Below, piece by piece: positions 36,685 through 44,067 of a stretch of 64,000 nucleotides of DNA; position 1 is the first letter of the stretch, and each line of letters opens with the position of its first letter. Under the pieces are notes generated by a model. The model saw only the letters and a program-made list of their open reading frames with translations, made no database searches and was not told where the DNA came from. A program made the position numbers and the translations under genes. Source of the stretch: Natrinema altunense (GTDB lineage: Archaea > Halobacteriota > Halobacteria > Halobacteriales > Natrialbaceae); the NCBI RefSeq assembly GCF_000731985.1, contig NZ_JNCS01000004.1, forward strand, positions 124,001 through 188,000. Direction: 5' to 3'.

Positions 36685-36908
36685 GCCCCTCCTATGGGAC
36701 GACTGACAATGATACGCGCGGTTGATTCCATCCCGCGATACCCGTCTTTCTAGTACGGTTCACCTCGAGCGGTCGATCGCCGGACCGCGACGCCTCTCAC
36801 ACCCGAACTCGATCCGCTCGATCCGTGAGCGACGGGATCTGAACCGTTCGGTCACCGCGACTCGTCGCGACACTATACACGTAGTGTCGACCTCGACGCG
36901 AAATAACG

Positions 36909-36915
36909 TATATAA
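36909..36915 (+). promoter_or_regulatory. TATA box of HalOD1 gene at 36957
   Basis: TATATAA in AACGTATATAACGG; the expected transcription start is near 36937, which rules out a GTG at 36933 as translation start and favours ATG 36957 with a leader of about 20 bases. Confidence 0.55.
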
Positions 36916-36956
36916 CGGGCAGGCGGATACCGGTGGCCCACGTTCCTTCGACCAAG

Positions 36957-37235
36957 ATGACCGGTACGACACTGGATTACCACAGCGATTCGATCAGCCT
37001 GCGCGTCGTCGAGGCGCTCGCGGACGCGACCAACACCGATGCACACGAACTCGAGCCGTTGTACAACGTCGTCGATCCCGAGGCGCTCGATCAACTCTTC
37101 CAGTCCGGTTCGACCGCGGATGTCAGCGTCGAGTTCGAATACTACGGCGTGCTCGTCGAGGTTCGAAACGACGGGACCGTCACGGTCGATGGGAGAGTCC
37201 ATGACAATGGCGGCAACACCAGCCATTCGCGATGA
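36957..37235 (+). CDS. HalOD1 output-domain protein
   Basis: The 92-residue protein has the HalOD1 pattern: SISLRVVEALADATNTDAHEL, PLYNVVDPEALDQLFQ and the strand pair SVEFEYYGVLVEVRNDGTVTV. It is divergent from the large regulator gene (272 bases) and is followed 95 bases later by a receiver-like/PAS gene on the same strand. The three may form one signalling unit. The ATG at 36957 is preferred on TATA spacing. Confidence 0.85.
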   Translation: MTGTTLDYHSDSISLRVVEALADATNTDAHELEPLYNVVDPEALDQLFQSGSTADVSVEFEYYGVLVEVRNDGTVTVDGRVHDNGGNTSHSR

Positions 37236-37329
37236 CCACTGCTGGCGATGAGCGACGACCGTCCGTCCGCTCACGTCGTCACGAGCAGCGACGGGGCAAC
37301 CGATCGGGGGTCACCCGACGGTGGTCTCC

Positions 37330-38148
37330 ATGGTAGCACCAACCACCGTCCCCGCCGAGCCGACCGTTCGAACGCGACCGACGCGGGTGACCGTCCTGGT
37401 CATTGGCGGGGAGACGGTCCGGGACCGCGTCGAACGGGCGTTCACCGACGAGGGGACCGAAACCACCATCGAAACAGCCGCCACGCTCGAAGAGGCCGTC
37501 ACGGAACTCGAGACCGACGGCATCGACTGCCTCGTCGTCTCACTGCCACGGACGGCGACAAGTGCGGACGCGTCGGAAGAGGTCGATACCGCCATCGAAA
37601 CGCTGGATACCCACCTCGAGACGGTCAGGACCGCCACGCCGGACCTGCCGATCGTGGTCCTCGCGCCCGAGCGGACGCCCGCCCTCACGGAAACGGTCCG
37701 GTCGTACGACTGGACCGCCGTGATCGAACGGGACGAGACGCACACGCGACTCGCCGACCGCGTCCACGACCTCCTCGAGCGCCGCCGGTTGGCCGCCCTC
37801 TCGCGACGGTCGCTGGCGAGCATCGAGTTCGCCGGGGACGCCATCGCAATCGTCGACGCCGACGAGATCCAGTTCGCGAGCCGCGCCTTCGCGATGCAGT
37901 TCGGCTACGAACACGACGCCATCGCTGGCACGTCCTGGCAGGACCTGTTCACCGACGACGCCGTCTGCCATCTCGAATCGACCGCGATTCCGACCGTCGC
38001 GGAGGGATGGCGGTGGACCGGCAGCTGTACCGGCCGGCGAAAAACAGGAGCGACGTTCGCGGCGCGGGTTCGCCTCGGCGGACTCGAGGACGGGAGCCTC
38101 GTGTTCGTGATCGAGGAGGCCGACGGGAACGACGGCTCCGAGGATTGA
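37330..38148 (+). CDS. Degenerate-receiver plus PAS domain signalling protein
   Basis: The 272-residue protein has an N-terminal receiver-like fold (about 18-150) starting at TRVTVLVIGGETVRDRVERA. The acidic pair of true receivers is replaced by Gly-Gly, and the phospho-acceptor Asp position reads Ser in DCLVVSLPRT. The conserved Lys is also not seen, so phosphorylation is not expected. A PAS domain follows (about 160-262: EFAGDAIAIVDADEIQFASR, then FGYEHDAIAGTSWQDLF). No output or kinase domain is present. It lies 95 bases after a HalOD1 gene and may act as an adaptor. Confidence 0.75.
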   Translation: MVAPTTVPAEPTVRTRPTRVTVLVIGGETVRDRVERAFTDEGTETTIETAATLEEAVTELETDGIDCLVVSLPRTATSADASEEVDTAIETLDTHLETVRTATPDLPIVVLAPERTPALTETVRSYDWTAVIERDETHTRLADRVHDLLERRRLAALSRRSLASIEFAGDAIAIVDADEIQFASRAFAMQFGYEHDAIAGTSWQDLFTDDAVCHLESTAIPTVAEGWRWTGSCTGRRKTGATFAARVRLGGLEDGSLVFVIEEADGNDGSED

Positions 38149-38191
38149 ACCAGTTCCGGGAGCGATTCGACGGGTCGACCGACGGAAGCGC

Positions 38192-39481
38192 TTACGTACC
38201 GTGGTCCCACGAGTCCATGTACTCGCGCTGAGTGTCGGTCAGCGAATCGAAGTCGACGCCCTCGGCCTCGAGTTTGATCTCGGCGATCTCCTTGTCGAGA
38301 TCGTCGGGAACGTCGTGGACACCCGCGTCGTAGGCGTCGCCGTTCTCGAGCATCTCGCGCACACAGACGGCCTGGATACCGAACGACTGGTCCATGACCT
38401 CGACGGGGTGGCCCAGCGAGACGGGTGCGGCGAGGTTGACCAGGCGGCCCTCGGCGATCACGTTCAGCGTGCGGCCGTCCTCGAGTTCGTAGGCCTCGAC
38501 GCCGTCGCGGGCCTCGTAGCGGTCGACCGCGAGGTCGTCGAGCGCGTCGAGATCGATCTCGATGTCGAAGTGGCCCGCGTTCGCGAGCAAGACGCCGTCC
38601 TGCATCTTTTCGAAATGTTCCTCGACGATGATGTCTCGGTTACCCGTCGTCGTCAGGAAGACGTCGCCGACCGCGGCGGCCTCGGCCATCGGCATGACCT
38701 CGTAGCCCTCCATGTGGGCCTCGAGTGCGCGACGGGGCTCGACCTCGGTGACGATGACGTTGGCGTTCTGTCCGGCAGCTTTCTTCGCGACACCTTTGCC
38801 GCAGTAGCCGTAGCCCGAGACGACGACGTTCTTGCCGGCCCACGAGAGGTTCGTGGTCATGGCGATCGACGCCAGCGAGGACTCGCCGGTGCCGTGGACG
38901 TTATCGAACAGCCGCTTCATCGGCGTGTCGTTGACAGCGAAAACGGGATACTCGAGCGCGCCGTCATCGTCCATCGCGCGCAGGCGGTGGACGCCCGTAG
39001 TGGTCTCTTCCGCGCCGCCGACGATGCCGTCGATCAGTTCGGGGTAATCCTCGTGGATGGCGGCGACGAGATCCATGCCGTCGTCGACGGTGATCGTCGG
39101 CTCGTGGGCGATAACGGCCTCGATCGCGGCGTAGTACTCCTCGTCGTCGACGCCGCGTTTGGCGTAGCTGGTGATGTTCTCGTGGGTATCCAGCGCCGCC
39201 GACACGTCGTTGTGGGTCGAGAGCGGGTTACAGCCGGTGACGGCGACCTCCGCACCGCCCTCCGCGAGCGTCTCGACGAGCATCGCCGTCTTGGCCTCGA
39301 CGTGCATCGCCATGCCGATCCGCTCGCCCTCGAAGGGCTGATTCGCGACGAACTCCTCGCGAACGTGCTCGAGGATCGGCATGTGTTGGGCGGCCCAGTC
39401 CATCTTCCGGCGTCCCTCCTCGCGAGCGGACTCGAGGTCGTCCAGTTGCTCGCTGATCGGTGGGTACTCGGTCTCGGTCAT
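38192..39481 (-). CDS. ahcY: Adenosylhomocysteinase (S-adenosyl-L-homocysteine hydrolase)
   Basis: The 429-residue protein has the NAD-binding motif VVSGYGYCGKGVAKKAAG, the substrate domain with MAMHVEAKTAMLVETL and GCNPLSTHNDVSAAL, and the C-terminal MDQSFGIQAVCVREML. It splits S-adenosylhomocysteine into adenosine and homocysteine, removing the product of methyltransferases. A deaminase gene for the same metabolites lies 1.4 kb away on the same strand. The start at ATG 39481 (MTETEYPPISEQLDDLES) fits the family. Confidence 0.95.
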   Translation of the reverse strand: MTETEYPPISEQLDDLESAREEGRRKMDWAAQHMPILEHVREEFVANQPFEGERIGMAMHVEAKTAMLVETLAEGGAEVAVTGCNPLSTHNDVSAALDTHENITSYAKRGVDDEEYYAAIEAVIAHEPTITVDDGMDLVAAIHEDYPELIDGIVGGAEETTTGVHRLRAMDDDGALEYPVFAVNDTPMKRLFDNVHGTGESSLASIAMTTNLSWAGKNVVVSGYGYCGKGVAKKAAGQNANVIVTEVEPRRALEAHMEGYEVMPMAEAAAVGDVFLTTTGNRDIIVEEHFEKMQDGVLLANAGHFDIEIDLDALDDLAVDRYEARDGVEAYELEDGRTLNVIAEGRLVNLAAPVSLGHPVEVMDQSFGIQAVCVREMLENGDAYDAGVHDVPDDLDKEIAEIKLEAEGVDFDSLTDTQREYMDSWDHGT

Positions 39482-39734
39482 GGGTTGACTGAGTGCAAGC
39501 GGGGCAAAAACGCTACCGAAGCGCTCCCGTCACGGCGGGAGCGAAACTGGGGCAACGGGAGAAGAGTCGAATCCGCGCCGGTCGCTGGCGCGGGCGTCGG
39601 CCGGCTTGCCGATCACCGCGCGCGACCGTATTCCGACGCCGCCGAAGACCGTGCCTCTGACAACCCGGTGTCGTCGAGCGGCGTCTCTCGGACGCGGATC
39701 GAATCCGGTCGGACCGGATCAGGTGCGGTCGCCG

Positions 39735-40682
39735 TTACTTCGGGCCGGCGTGAGACGGCGGACCGCCGCCGTTTCCGCTAGTGTCGTCGGCGTCGTCGTC
39801 GCTATCGTCAGCATCGTCGGCGTCGTCGTCGCTATCGTCAGCATCGTCGGCGTCGTCGTCGCTGTCGTCGGCATCGTCCGCATCGTCATCACTGTCGTCG
39901 GCATCGTCCGCGTCGTCATCACTGTCGTCGGCATCGTCCGCGTCGTCGTCGCTGTCGTCGGCATCGTCCGCGTCCTCGTCGCTGTCGTCGGCATCGTCCG
40001 CGTCCTCGTCGCTGTCGTCGGCATCATCCGCGTCCTCGTCGCCGGACTGTCCAGCATGCTCGGGCGGACCCCGTTCGTCATCGCTCGGCGGGCCGGCGTG
40101 TTCGGGCGGTCCTCGTTCGTCATCGTCGTCCTCGGCCTCGTCGTCGCCGTCATCGTCGCTTGGCGGACCGGCGTGGGCCGGCGGACCAGCGTGGTCGGGC
40201 GCGTTACCCGGGTTGTTCGCAACGACGAAGCTCGCGACGGAGAGACCGGTCGGGCCGTCGGACTCGTTGTCGGCGTTCTCGGCGAACTCCGAGACGAGCG
40301 AACCGAAGTTCGAGACATCGGTTTCGTTGTCCTCGGTCTCGTTGTCGTCGAGGTCGTCCTCGGTCTCGTTGTCGTCGAGGTCGTCCTCAGTCTCGTTGTC
40401 GTCGAGGTCGTCCTCGGTCTCGTTGTCATCGAGGTCGTCCTCGGTCTCGTTGTCGTCGAGGTCGTCCTCAGTCTCGTTGTCATCGAGGTCGTCCTCGGTC
40501 TCGTTGTCGTCGAGGGTATCGTCGGTCTCGTTCGCGTCGGCCGTGACAAGGAGGTGCTCGCCATCGCCCTCCATCTCGGGGACGCCATCGCCTGTCTGCG
40601 CTGCCGCCGTTCCCAGCGGTGCGATCACGGACAGGGCCATCATGGCGACCAGTGCCATCGTGAGTAGTCGGTGGTGCTTCAT
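39735..40682 (-). CDS. Secreted, highly acidic low-complexity protein with NETEDDLDD and DADDADDSDD repeats
   Basis: The 315-residue protein has a signal peptide (LLTMALVAMMALSVIAPLGTA). A block of about seven 9-residue units NETEDDLDD follows, each holding an N-glycosylation sequon (Asn-Glu-Thr), then a middle with HAGPP motifs (AGPPAHAGPPSDD, ERGPPEHAGPP), then eight 10-residue units DADDADDSDD or DADDADDSDE, and SHAGPK at the end. Pure Asp-rich repeats with no fold suggest a surface, extended, strongly charged protein. The DNA repeats are 27 and 30 bases long and probably vary between strains. Function unknown. The ATG at 40682 is taken before the hydrophobic signal. Confidence 0.85.
   Translation of the reverse strand: MKHHRLLTMALVAMMALSVIAPLGTAAAQTGDGVPEMEGDGEHLLVTADANETDDTLDDNETEDDLDDNETEDDLDDNETEDDLDDNETEDDLDDNETEDDLDDNETEDDLDDNETEDNETDVSNFGSLVSEFAENADNESDGPTGLSVASFVVANNPGNAPDHAGPPAHAGPPSDDDGDDEAEDDDDERGPPEHAGPPSDDERGPPEHAGQSGDEDADDADDSDEDADDADDSDEDADDADDSDDDADDADDSDDDADDADDSDDDADDADDSDDDADDADDSDDDADDADDSDDDADDTSGNGGGPPSHAGPK
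39781..40034. repeat. 30-bp minisatellite coding DADDADDSDD
   Basis: About eight tandem 30-bp units of a GTCGTC/GCATC-rich pattern inside the acidic protein gene. Units differ mostly at silent bases, and the last three (toward 40034) have Glu in place of Asp. Confidence 0.85.
40331..40516. repeat. 27-bp minisatellite coding NETEDDLDD
   Basis: Seven tandem 27-bp units starting near 40331, 40358, 40385, 40412, 40439, 40466 and 40493. Variation is limited to silent changes (CCTCGGTC versus CCTCAGTC, GTCGTC versus GTCATC). Confidence 0.85.
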
Positions 40683-40836
40683 CCGAGCGGAACATTCTCG
40701 GATTCCTGAATAAACCCCCACGGACGTTCTCGTCGTTTGCACACCGAAACAACGCTTCGAGAATCGTTTTGAGTGTTTATCGGACGGCCTGAGCGTTTAT
40801 CTCAATGACCGATCGGTCGTCGAATCGGCGGATCGA

Positions 40837-42135
40837 CTACGCGTCGGCCCGCTCGACCACCGCTTCCGCTGCCTCGAGCGCACGCTCTCGGACCGCCGCG
40901 GCCTCGAGCGTCAGGACCTCGCGGTCGCGCATGAGTACGCGGCCGTCGCAAACGGTGTGGCGAACGTCGGCCGCCGCGGCCGCATAGGCGAGGTGACTCA
41001 CGAGGTCGTGTGGCGGCGTCAGGTGGGGTTGCTCGAGATCGATCACCGCGAGATCGGCCGGTGCACCCACCTCGAGCCGCCCGGAGTCGAAGCCGACGGC
41101 GTCGGCGCTGCCCCGCGTCATCATCTCGACGACCGCCTCCGCGGGCACTGCGCTGGCGTCGTCGGCGGCGAGTTTGCCCAGCATGGCCGCGTCGCGAGCC
41201 TCGTCGAGCATGGAGAGGTCGTTGTTCGAGGCCGCGCCATCGGTGCCGAGTCCGACGGTGACGCCCGCCTCGCGCAGCCGCTCGACCGGTGCCATCCCGC
41301 TGGCGAGTTTCATGTTCGAGGCGGGGCAGTGAATCACGCCGGTGCCGACCTCGGCGAGGAGTTCGATCTCGGTCTCGTCGACGTGCACGCCGTGTGCGAC
41401 GAAGTCCTCGGGCTCGAGGAGGCCGCGATCGGCGGCGTACTCGAGCGGTCGGACCCCGTGCTCGTCGACGATCGGCGCGACCTCGTCCGCGGTCTCGTTG
41501 GCGTGGTAGTGGATCGGAACGCCCGCCTCCCGTGCTTTGGGAACGAATTCCGCCAGGTACTCGCTGCCGACGGTCGTCAGCGAGTGTGGCATAAACGCCG
41601 TCGAGATCCGCCCGTCGGCCGCGCCGTCGTACTCGCGGGCGATCTCGAGGCCCGTGGCCGCGTCCTCGCGAGCGGTCTCGCCGTCCTTGCCGATGGTGAC
41701 GATACCGTGCCCGAGTCGGGCCCGGAGCCCGGCGGTTTCGACCGCGGCGGCGACCTCGGGCACCTGGAAGTACATGTCGGCGAACGCAGTGACGCCCGAT
41801 TTGATCAGTTCGAGCAGGCCCAACTCGGCACCGGCGCGGATGTCCGCGGCCGTCAGTTCCCCCTCGGCGGGCCAGATGTCCTCACGGAGCCACGTCTCGA
41901 GGGGCTTGTCGTCGGCGTACCCGCGCAGGAGCGTCATGGCAACGTGACAGTGGCCGTTGACGAACCCCGGCGTGACGAGTGAGTTCGCGGCGTCGAGCGT
42001 GTCGTCGGCCTCGCTCGCGAGATCGGGGCCGATCTCGCGGATTTCACCGCTGTCCTGATCGATCAGTACGTCCGCGGCCGTCACCGTCAGGTCGGGCCGG
42101 AGCACCCGCCCGTCGGCGATCGCAAGCGTCGTCAT
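40837..42135 (-). CDS. mtaD: 5-methylthioadenosine/S-adenosylhomocysteine deaminase (amidohydrolase)
   Basis: The 432-residue amidohydrolase has metal ligands in GFVNGHCHVAMTLLRGYADD (His-x-His), IHYHANETADEV (His), VAHGVHVDETEI (His) and LGTDGAASNNDLSML (Asp), with the signature HCPASNMKLASG. This fits the MTA/SAH deaminase group (COG0402), which turns S-adenosylhomocysteine, methylthioadenosine or 5'-deoxyadenosine into inosine compounds. Its nearness to ahcY supports this substrate set over atrazine-type enzymes of the same family. The start is ATG 42135. Confidence 0.9.
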   Translation of the reverse strand: MTTLAIADGRVLRPDLTVTAADVLIDQDSGEIREIGPDLASEADDTLDAANSLVTPGFVNGHCHVAMTLLRGYADDKPLETWLREDIWPAEGELTAADIRAGAELGLLELIKSGVTAFADMYFQVPEVAAAVETAGLRARLGHGIVTIGKDGETAREDAATGLEIAREYDGAADGRISTAFMPHSLTTVGSEYLAEFVPKAREAGVPIHYHANETADEVAPIVDEHGVRPLEYAADRGLLEPEDFVAHGVHVDETEIELLAEVGTGVIHCPASNMKLASGMAPVERLREAGVTVGLGTDGAASNNDLSMLDEARDAAMLGKLAADDASAVPAEAVVEMMTRGSADAVGFDSGRLEVGAPADLAVIDLEQPHLTPPHDLVSHLAYAAAAADVRHTVCDGRVLMRDREVLTLEAAAVRERALEAAEAVVERADA

Positions 42136-42236
42136 TAGCTCGGAGTTCTCCTCGGGCCGCCTTATACTGTCGATACGCCGACGGGCGTCCCGGGACGAGT
42201 CGCCGGGTTTATGGGATCTTTCGAAGACGTGTCGAT

Positions 42237-42881
42237 ATGGAATCAGGATCGCAACGCGACAGCATGCGCCCCACCGGCGGGTATCCGCCGGGCGAGGCGC
42301 TCGCGGACGCCTGGAACGAGCACCGCCGGTACGTCGGGTTCGCCGCCGGCCTGTTCGCGATCGGGATCGTCGTCGGCGTCCTCCTCATGCTCGCGGGCTA
42401 CAACCTGCTCGAGATCATCCAGGAGATGGTCGGGGAGCCGCTGTTTCCGGACGTCGACGGCGGCGGGATCGACCTGGCGCGCTTTTTACTCGTGAACAAC
42501 AGCCGCGCGTTCTTGCTATCGATCGTCGGCGCGTTGAGCCTCGGTCTCCTGACGGCCTGGGCGATGCTGTTCAACGGGATCATCGTCGGGAACGTCGGTG
42601 CGTACGTCACCAGTGATGTCGGTCTCGGATACATCCTCGTGGGACTGCTCCCCCACGGAATCTTCGAGCTGCCGGCGCTGTTTATCGCCGCCGGCATCGG
42701 CTTCCGGCTCCTCTATCGGATCGGCCAGCGGGTCCGCGGCACCCGCGACGCGATCTTTTCGAAACCCTACCTCTACCGGACGGGACTCCTCGTCCTCGCC
42801 GGCTGGTTGCTCCTGGTCGTGGCCGCCCTCGTCGAGGCCTTCGTCACGCCCGCCCTCCTCGAGACCCTTTTCGCCGAGTGA
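42237..42881 (+). CDS. Stage II sporulation M-like (DUF95) membrane protein
   Basis: The 214-residue protein has four to five membrane helices with the SpoIIM family pattern: AWNEHRRYVGFAAGLFAIG, FLLVNNSRAFLLSIVGALSLGL, LFNGIIVGNVGAYVTSD and GLLPHGIFELPALFIAAGIGF. The last (PHGxxELPA) is the hallmark. The role in archaea is unknown; the name from sporulation does not imply it. The ATG at 42237 is used because upstream codons read through DNA outside the preceding gene's promoter. Divergent from mtaD. Confidence 0.9.
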   Translation: MESGSQRDSMRPTGGYPPGEALADAWNEHRRYVGFAAGLFAIGIVVGVLLMLAGYNLLEIIQEMVGEPLFPDVDGGGIDLARFLLVNNSRAFLLSIVGALSLGLLTAWAMLFNGIIVGNVGAYVTSDVGLGYILVGLLPHGIFELPALFIAAGIGFRLLYRIGQRVRGTRDAIFSKPYLYRTGLLVLAGWLLLVVAALVEAFVTPALLETLFAE

Positions 42882-43023
42882 CTCGAGGGGATGGTGACGA
42901 CCGTCTGGCCGACGCTCCGACGGCGCAAGCGTACCGTTTCGGCCAGTTCAGCCCCGGATGAACGATCGTAAACGGACCCAAGCGTCGGCCCCCTTTTTCA
43001 CTCCTGAATGACTGTCGGCGGAT

Positions 43024-43953
43024 ATGAACGGACGGACGGTCCAACTGGTACTCGTGGCAGCCCTCGTCGCCGTCGCCGGCTGTGCCGGCGGGATGGGCGG
43101 GGAGCCACGGAACAACTCGACGACCGACGAGTCGTCTACGATCGACGCCGGCGGGAGCACGGGAACGGCCGCGTTCTACGTCAGCGACGAACCGAACGTG
43201 ATCGACGACTTCGAACACCTCAACGTGACGATCACGAAGGTCGGCTTCAAGAAGACCGGCGGCGGAAGCGACGGTGACTCGAACGCGACCGACGGGGACG
43301 CCGCGAACGAGTCCGACGACGGAACCGAGTCGTCGAACGAAACGGCCGACGAGACGACCGACGAAGATGGCGACGCCGACGGTACCGAGGAGGCCGAGTC
43401 CGACGACGAGGCGGAGAACGAAACGGGCGAAGGGGACGAGACGGACGAGAAGAGCGAGGCGGACGGGAAAAACGATGACGGCGCGGCCGACGAACGCTGG
43501 ATCGAGTACGATGTCGACAACCGAACGGTCGATCTCACCGAACTGAAAGGCGCGAACGCGTCGATGATCGACGAGTTCGAACTTCCGGCCGGCGACTACG
43601 AGACGGTCTTCATCTACGTCAGCGACACCGAGGGCGTCTTGACCGACGGGAGCACGACGAGGGTGAAACTGCCGAGCAACAAGCTCCAGTTGCACACGAA
43701 TTTCACCGTCGGCACCGACGAGCGGGTCGACTTCGTCTACGACATCGCGCCCCACAAGGCCGGCAAGAGCGGCAAGTACATCCTCAAACCGATGATCAGC
43801 GAGAGCGGAACGGGTGACGACGTCGAGATTCGCGACGTCAACGCGGACGACGAGGGCGAAGCCGACGAAAACCGCGGCAACGGCGGCGACGGTGGAGACG
43901 GCGGGAACGAGAACGGGAACGGTGCGCCCGACGCGAACGCCGCGGACGACTGA
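43024..43953 (+). CDS. DUF4382 domain-containing lipoprotein
   Basis: The 309-residue lipoprotein has the lipobox VAVAGC with Cys20. A DUF4382 domain (about 45-270) begins TAAFYVSDEPNVIDDFEHLN and goes on with LTELKGANASMIDEFELPAG, GDYETVFIYVSDTEGVL and DERVDFVYDIAPHKAGKSGK. A long acidic insert (about 80-155) with many Asn-x-Thr/Ser sites splits the domain, and a Gly/Asn/Asp tail ends it. Surface-anchored, function unknown. A terminator-like hairpin follows. Confidence 0.88.
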   Translation: MNGRTVQLVLVAALVAVAGCAGGMGGEPRNNSTTDESSTIDAGGSTGTAAFYVSDEPNVIDDFEHLNVTITKVGFKKTGGGSDGDSNATDGDAANESDDGTESSNETADETTDEDGDADGTEEAESDDEAENETGEGDETDEKSEADGKNDDGAADERWIEYDVDNRTVDLTELKGANASMIDEFELPAGDYETVFIYVSDTEGVLTDGSTTRVKLPSNKLQLHTNFTVGTDERVDFVYDIAPHKAGKSGKYILKPMISESGTGDDVEIRDVNADDEGEADENRGNGGDGGDGGNENGNGAPDANAADD

Positions 43954-43992
43954 TCGACGACGCCGTGAGGGCGCCTCGAGCGCGCCGTCGTC

Positions 43993-44029
43993 CCGGGCTC
44001 GGGAGCCCGGCAACGTATTGGACTTTTTT
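43993..44029 (+). terminator. Hairpin plus T-run after DUF4382 gene
   Basis: Stem CCGGGCT/AGCCCGG around CGGG (43993-44010), then six T at 44024-44029. It lies 40 bases after the stop, before the convergent CopA gene. Confidence 0.55.
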
Positions 44030-44067
44030 CGAGTGAACCGACGCGCTGACAGGCGCTCGAGCGCCGA

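Noticed and set aside
39781-40516. Regular repeats that could be taken for a CRISPR array
   Set aside because: Repeats are contiguous with no unique spacers, stay in one reading frame and code an acidic protein. They are coding minisatellites.
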